Shown here piece by piece: positions 19,301 to 21,108 of a DNA stretch of 21,108 nt. The DNA is taken from positions 1 through 21,108 of the forward strand of contig JAKLKT010000001.1 of assembly GCA_023150495.1 (NCBI GenBank), written 5' to 3'. The notes below the pieces were generated by a model. The model had not been told where the DNA came from, searched no databases, and saw only the letters and a program-made list of their open reading frames with translations. The translations under genes and the position numbers were made by a program. Source of the stretch: Planctomycetota bacterium. GTDB lineage: Bacteria; Planctomycetota; PLA2. Within the stretch, counting starts at the first letter, position 1, and each line of letters opens with the position of its first letter.

Positions 19301-21054
19301 AGGAGGCCCACGAACTCGGCCATGTCCTCGTCGATCCGCCCCGGGCCGAAGGACGGCTTGCCAAGGACGAGGATGTCGTCCCGCGTGAGCTCGCACGCGG
19401 GGACGTCGCCGCGGTTCGCCGTCAGCACGCGGTGGTCGGCGGTGAGCCTGAGCTCGAGCCCGCTCCGCGTCCGCAGGCGGTAGACGGGCTTCACGCCGGT
19501 CGGGAACGCGGGCTTGATCGGGTGCAGGCGGCCGTCCGAGCCGACGATCTCCGACGGCGTCTCAAGCAGCGAATCGATGCGTCTCCAGCCCCCGGCGGTG
19601 GCGACGAGCGTGTCGCCCGTGACGCACGGATTCGACGCGCGGATGCGGCCGTCGGCGGGGCAGGTGTGCCACTCGTTGATCGTCGTGTCGAACTGGAGGC
19701 CCGGGTCGGCGCAGGCCCACGCCGCCTCGGCGATCTGCTCCCAGACCTCGCGCGCCGGAAGCGTCTTCGCGACGCGGTTGTCGGTGCGCCGGACGAGCTG
19801 CCAGCTGTCGTCGCGCTCCACCGCCTCGAGGAAGGAGTTCGGCACGCGGACCGAGTTGTTGCTGTTCTGGCCGGAGACGGTGAGGTACGCCTCGGACGTC
19901 CAGTTCGTGTTGTAGGTCGGGAACTCGATCTCCGTGAACCCCTGCCGCGCCAGCTGGAGGACGCGGCGGATGTAGTTCTCCGCGATCTCGGCGCCGCGTG
20001 CGTCCGCGATCGCCTTCGCGAGCGCGGGGTTCCTCGCCGGGTGGAAGCGGTCCTCCCCCTGCACCCCCTCCGATTCCGCGCAGGAGCGGAGCACCGCGTT
20101 CAGATGGCGCTCGGCGAGCCGCGAGCCCGCGACGAGGGAGAGCACCTTCTGCTCCTCGTGGACCTTCCAGTTGATGAAGAGCTCGATGTCCGGGTGGTCG
20201 ATGTCGCAGATGACCATCTTCGCGGCGCGGCGCGTCGTGCCGCCCGACTTGATCGCGCCGGCGGCCCGGTCGCCGATCTTCAGGAAGCTCATGAGGCCGC
20301 TGCTCTTGCCGCCGCCCGAGAGCGGCTCGTTCTCGCCGCGGAGCGCGCTGAAGTTCGTGCCGGTGCCGCTGCCGTACTTGAAGAGGCGCGCCTCGCGGAC
20401 CCAGAGGTCCATGATGCCGCCGTCGCCGACGAGGTCGTCGCGCACGCTGCTGATGAAGCACGCGTGCGGCTGCGGGCGCGAGTAGGCGTCCTTGCTCCGG
20501 ACGACCTTGCCGGTCTTCGGATCGACGTACATGTGCCCCTGCGCGGGGCCGTTGATCCCGTACGCCCAGTGGAGCCCGGTGTTGAACCACTGCGGGCTGT
20601 TCGGCGCGGCCATCTGGCGCGCGAGCATCGCGCACATCTCGTCGTAGTAGGCGCGCGCGTCGGCGTGCGAGTCGAAGTACCCCTCCTTGAACGCCCAGTA
20701 GGTCCAGCAGCCCGCGAGGCGGTGGAAGACCTGGCGGCAGTCCTTCTCCATGCCCACGCGCTTGTCCGCGGGGAGCCCTGCGAGCGCGTCCTCGTCCGGC
20801 ACCGAGCGCCAGAGCCACTGCGGCACGCCCTTCTCGGCGACCTTCCGCACGCGCGCCGGGACGCCCGCCTTGCGGAAGTACTTCTGCGCGAGGACGTCGG
20901 TCGCGACCTGGCTCCACGAGTCCGGCACGACGACGCCCTCGCACTCGAAGACGGCGCGGCCGTCCGGCTCGACGATCCGCGAGGTTCTCTCGACGAACCT
21001 CATGCCGTCATAGGGATCCTTGCCCGCCTGCGTGAAGCGTCGTTCAATCTTCAT
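16321..21054 (-). CDS. nrdJ: Adenosylcobalamin-dependent (class II) ribonucleoside-diphosphate reductase with intein
   Basis: The 1577-aa precursor (about 1213 aa after splicing) reduces ribonucleotides to deoxyribonucleotides using a B12-generated thiyl radical, without oxygen. Core signatures are PQWFNTGLHWAYG, PHACFISSV (first redox Cys199), ASNP/CSEYMFLDDTACNLASLNL (radical Cys841, Glu843, second redox Cys852), and APTGTIG in the phosphate-binding region. A TSCPD-type domain follows (about 1335-1440), then a Gly/Asn/His-rich linker and a C-terminal cysteine-rich tail (CSECG...CLKCQTCG) expected to re-reduce the active site. An intein occupies residues 477-840. The ATG at 21054 has GAGG about 9 bases upstream. 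No radical-generating small subunit or activase is nearby, consistent with class II. The 54 bases upstream that are visible show no cobalamin riboswitch, which could lie beyond the window. Confidence 0.96.
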   Translation of the reverse strand: MKIERRFTQAGKDPYDGMRFVERTSRIVEPDGRAVFECEGVVVPDSWSQVATDVLAQKYFRKAGVPARVRKVAEKGVPQWLWRSVPDEDALAGLPADKRVGMEKDCRQVFHRLAGCWTYWAFKEGYFDSHADARAYYDEMCAMLARQMAAPNSPQWFNTGLHWAYGINGPAQGHMYVDPKTGKVVRSKDAYSRPQPHACFISSVRDDLVGDGGIMDLWVREARLFKYGSGTGTNFSALRGENEPLSGGGKSSGLMSFLKIGDRAAGAIKSGGTTRRAAKMVICDIDHPDIELFINWKVHEEQKVLSLVAGSRLAERHLNAVLRSCAESEGVQGEDRFHPARNPALAKAIADARGAEIAENYIRRVLQLARQGFTEIEFPTYNTNWTSEAYLTVSGQNSNNSVRVPNSFLEAVERDDSWQLVRRTDNRVAKTLPAREVWEQIAEAAWACADPGLQFDTTINEWHTCPADGRIRASNPCVTGDTLVATAGGWRRIDSLLETPSEIVGSDGRLHPIKPAFPTGVKPVYRLRTRSGLELRLTADHRVLTANRGDVPACELTRDDILVLGKPSFGPGRIDEDMAEFVGLLVGDGCLMGEQQTAMLTLAPEEEAVAARVHAALTRYRRDHAADAREARDIEVTRPQGTLRIGTSARCVVDLVRGYAVLDKGSAGKRLADSVFGLDRASVSALLRGLFTADGTVARYGEKSHYVALDSTSEELLRQVQVLLLGFGIKAKLYRDRRPLGQTMALLPDGKGGRKEYPVEQMHSLRISRRSRVVFEREIGFVQGSPKAEQLAQLNREVETYAERIEDRVLSLEFEGEEPVFDLTEPETNHFVANGLVVHNCSEYMFLDDTACNLASLNLMTFADAATARFDVEAFRHACRLWTITLETSVVMAQFPSREIARRSFDYRTLGLGYANLGTYLMVAGVPYDSDRARAIGGAITAILTGESYAMSARMAAEVKPFPAYERNRDAMLRVVRNHRRAAYNAPPSEYEGLSILPVGIDQRHAPNYLLEAARKAWDEALALGEKHGFKNAQTTVIAPTGTIGLVMDCDTTGIEPDFALVKFKKLAGGGYFKIINESIPPTLRRLGYTPEQVEEIVRYCRGTGTLRDAPHVNHQTLAARGFTDDMIARVEKALQGAFDLAFVFNEHTLGKENVRAKLKIGEDRLEKAGFNLLDALGFTAEEIRAANDHCLGTMTIEGAPHLKEEHYAIFDCANRCGRTGKRSLSTEAHIRMMAAAQPFISGAISKTINMPNDATVEDVKQAYLLSWKLGTKANALYRDGSKLSQPLNSTSDDSFELFAGGEEKTRAEKIVEKIVYRYLAKRRRMPQRRKGYTQKAVVGGHKVYLRTGEYGDGTLGEIFIDMHKEGAAFRSLMNCFAISISLGLQYGVPLEEYIDAFVFSRFEPSGPVVGNDRIKLATSIIDYIFRELAITYLGRDDLGQVTPEDLRPEALGTAEAPDFVSEETVEGGQIPAREHGNGNGNGNGHGHEKDPAPAVATEAPEGFSLPMRAPAIRQVSVLEAAESQAHAGKPTVVQQVRMARLLGYEGDPCSECGQFTLVRNGTCLKCQTCGATSGCS
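16591..16629 (-). repeat. Hexanucleotide Gly-Asn microsatellite in the nrdJ linker
   Basis: Tandem Gly-Asn (then Gly-His) dipeptides at about residues 1475-1487 are encoded by near-identical GGCAAC-type hexamers. They form a flexible linker between the TSCPD domain and the cysteine tail, and are prone to slippage. Confidence 0.75.
18535..19626 (-). mobile_element. LAGLIDADG homing intein in NrdJ
   Basis: The 364-residue insertion splits the invariant NPCSEYM motif: the extein ends ...SNP and resumes with CSEYMF. Splicing residues are present: Cys1 (CVTGDTLV), block B TADH (intein residues 62-65), penultimate His363, terminal Asn364, and Cys as the +1 extein residue. Two dodecapeptide motifs, FVGLLVGDG (105-113) and LLRGLFTADG (210-219), each with the acidic catalytic residue, indicate an intact LAGLIDADG endonuclease that could still home. 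The reading frame is uninterrupted. The protein must splice for NrdJ to work, because the +1 residue is the radical cysteine. Confidence 0.95.
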
Positions 21055-21108
21055 CGTCGTCGTCCTCGTCCGTACCCCCGGCCACCGCCGGAAACCTACA
21101 ACCGCTAG

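Noticed and set aside
16474..21108. Very long plus-strand open frame antisense to nrdJ
   Set aside because: It is the mirror of a high-GC3 gene: no family features, a composition dominated by R/A/E/V/L/D, while the minus strand gives clear NrdJ and intein motifs.
21055..21108. Possible cobalamin riboswitch upstream of nrdJ
   Set aside because: Only 54 bases are visible and no B12-box-like sequence is seen; it cannot be judged from this window.
1..21108. CRISPR array, insertion sequence, prophage or defence island
   Set aside because: No regularly spaced direct repeats, transposase, integrase, phage structural genes or known defence proteins were seen. The only mobile element is the intein.

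Overview
The window is very GC-rich, gene-dense bacterial DNA. It has short intergenic gaps (none over 300 bases) and many GTG and TTG starts. A Ser/Thr kinase with a DWG (not DFG) magnesium loop, a 'YMPPEQA' activation segment, a single membrane span and a C-terminal WD40 array points to Planctomycetota or a neighbouring lineage. The porin-like beta-barrel and the lipoprotein imply a Gram-negative envelope. Taxonomy here is an inference from gene style, not from a marker gene.

Layout. (1) 5-3365, minus strand: a lipoprotein followed by a pilin-like, repeat-bearing surface protein. (2) 3491-3929, plus strand: a 74-aa XRE-like helix-turn-helix protein and a mini membrane protein of about 39 aa. 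(3) 4053-7424, minus strand: four genes chained by 4-base start/stop overlaps, in the order polX-like, nth, a polytopic membrane protein and a zinc-ribbon membrane protein. (4) 7536-7610: tRNA-Lys(CTT) with its own promoter. (5) 7695-10590: a GNAT acyltransferase (minus) divergent from a PaaG-like enoyl-CoA hydratase/isomerase (plus), then a FemAB/CelD-type acyltransferase (plus). (6) 10626-14021, plus: the kinase-WD40 receptor, apparently on a leaderless transcript. (7) 14070-15822, minus: a porin-like outer-membrane barrel and a small periplasmic phosphate-binding-protein-like protein. (8) 15940-16260, plus: an orphan 106-aa protein. (9) 16321-21054, minus: an adenosylcobalamin-dependent (class II) ribonucleotide reductase interrupted by a 364-aa LAGLIDADG intein placed exactly before the thiyl-radical cysteine.

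How the parts fit. Genome maintenance is the clearest theme: nth and a PHP/PolX protein are translationally coupled, and nrdJ supplies dNTPs. The polymerase site of the PolX protein appears dead (all three palm aspartates replaced) while the PHP phosphoesterase motifs are intact. The porin plus solute-binding protein suggests anion (phosphate-like) capture at the envelope. The kinase is probably a membrane signalling receptor.

Two genome-style signals recur across the window: a GC-rich 15-mer (GGGGGCTCCGGGGGC and variants) at many gene ends, several copies forming strong hairpins, and -10-like hexamers placed 7-10 bases upstream of start codons with no Shine-Dalgarno, suggesting leaderless transcripts. 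I see no CRISPR array, insertion sequence, prophage or recognisable defence system. The best candidates for new biology are the repeat-bearing pilin-like protein, the four-gene polX-nth-membrane operon, and the dispersed 15-mer.
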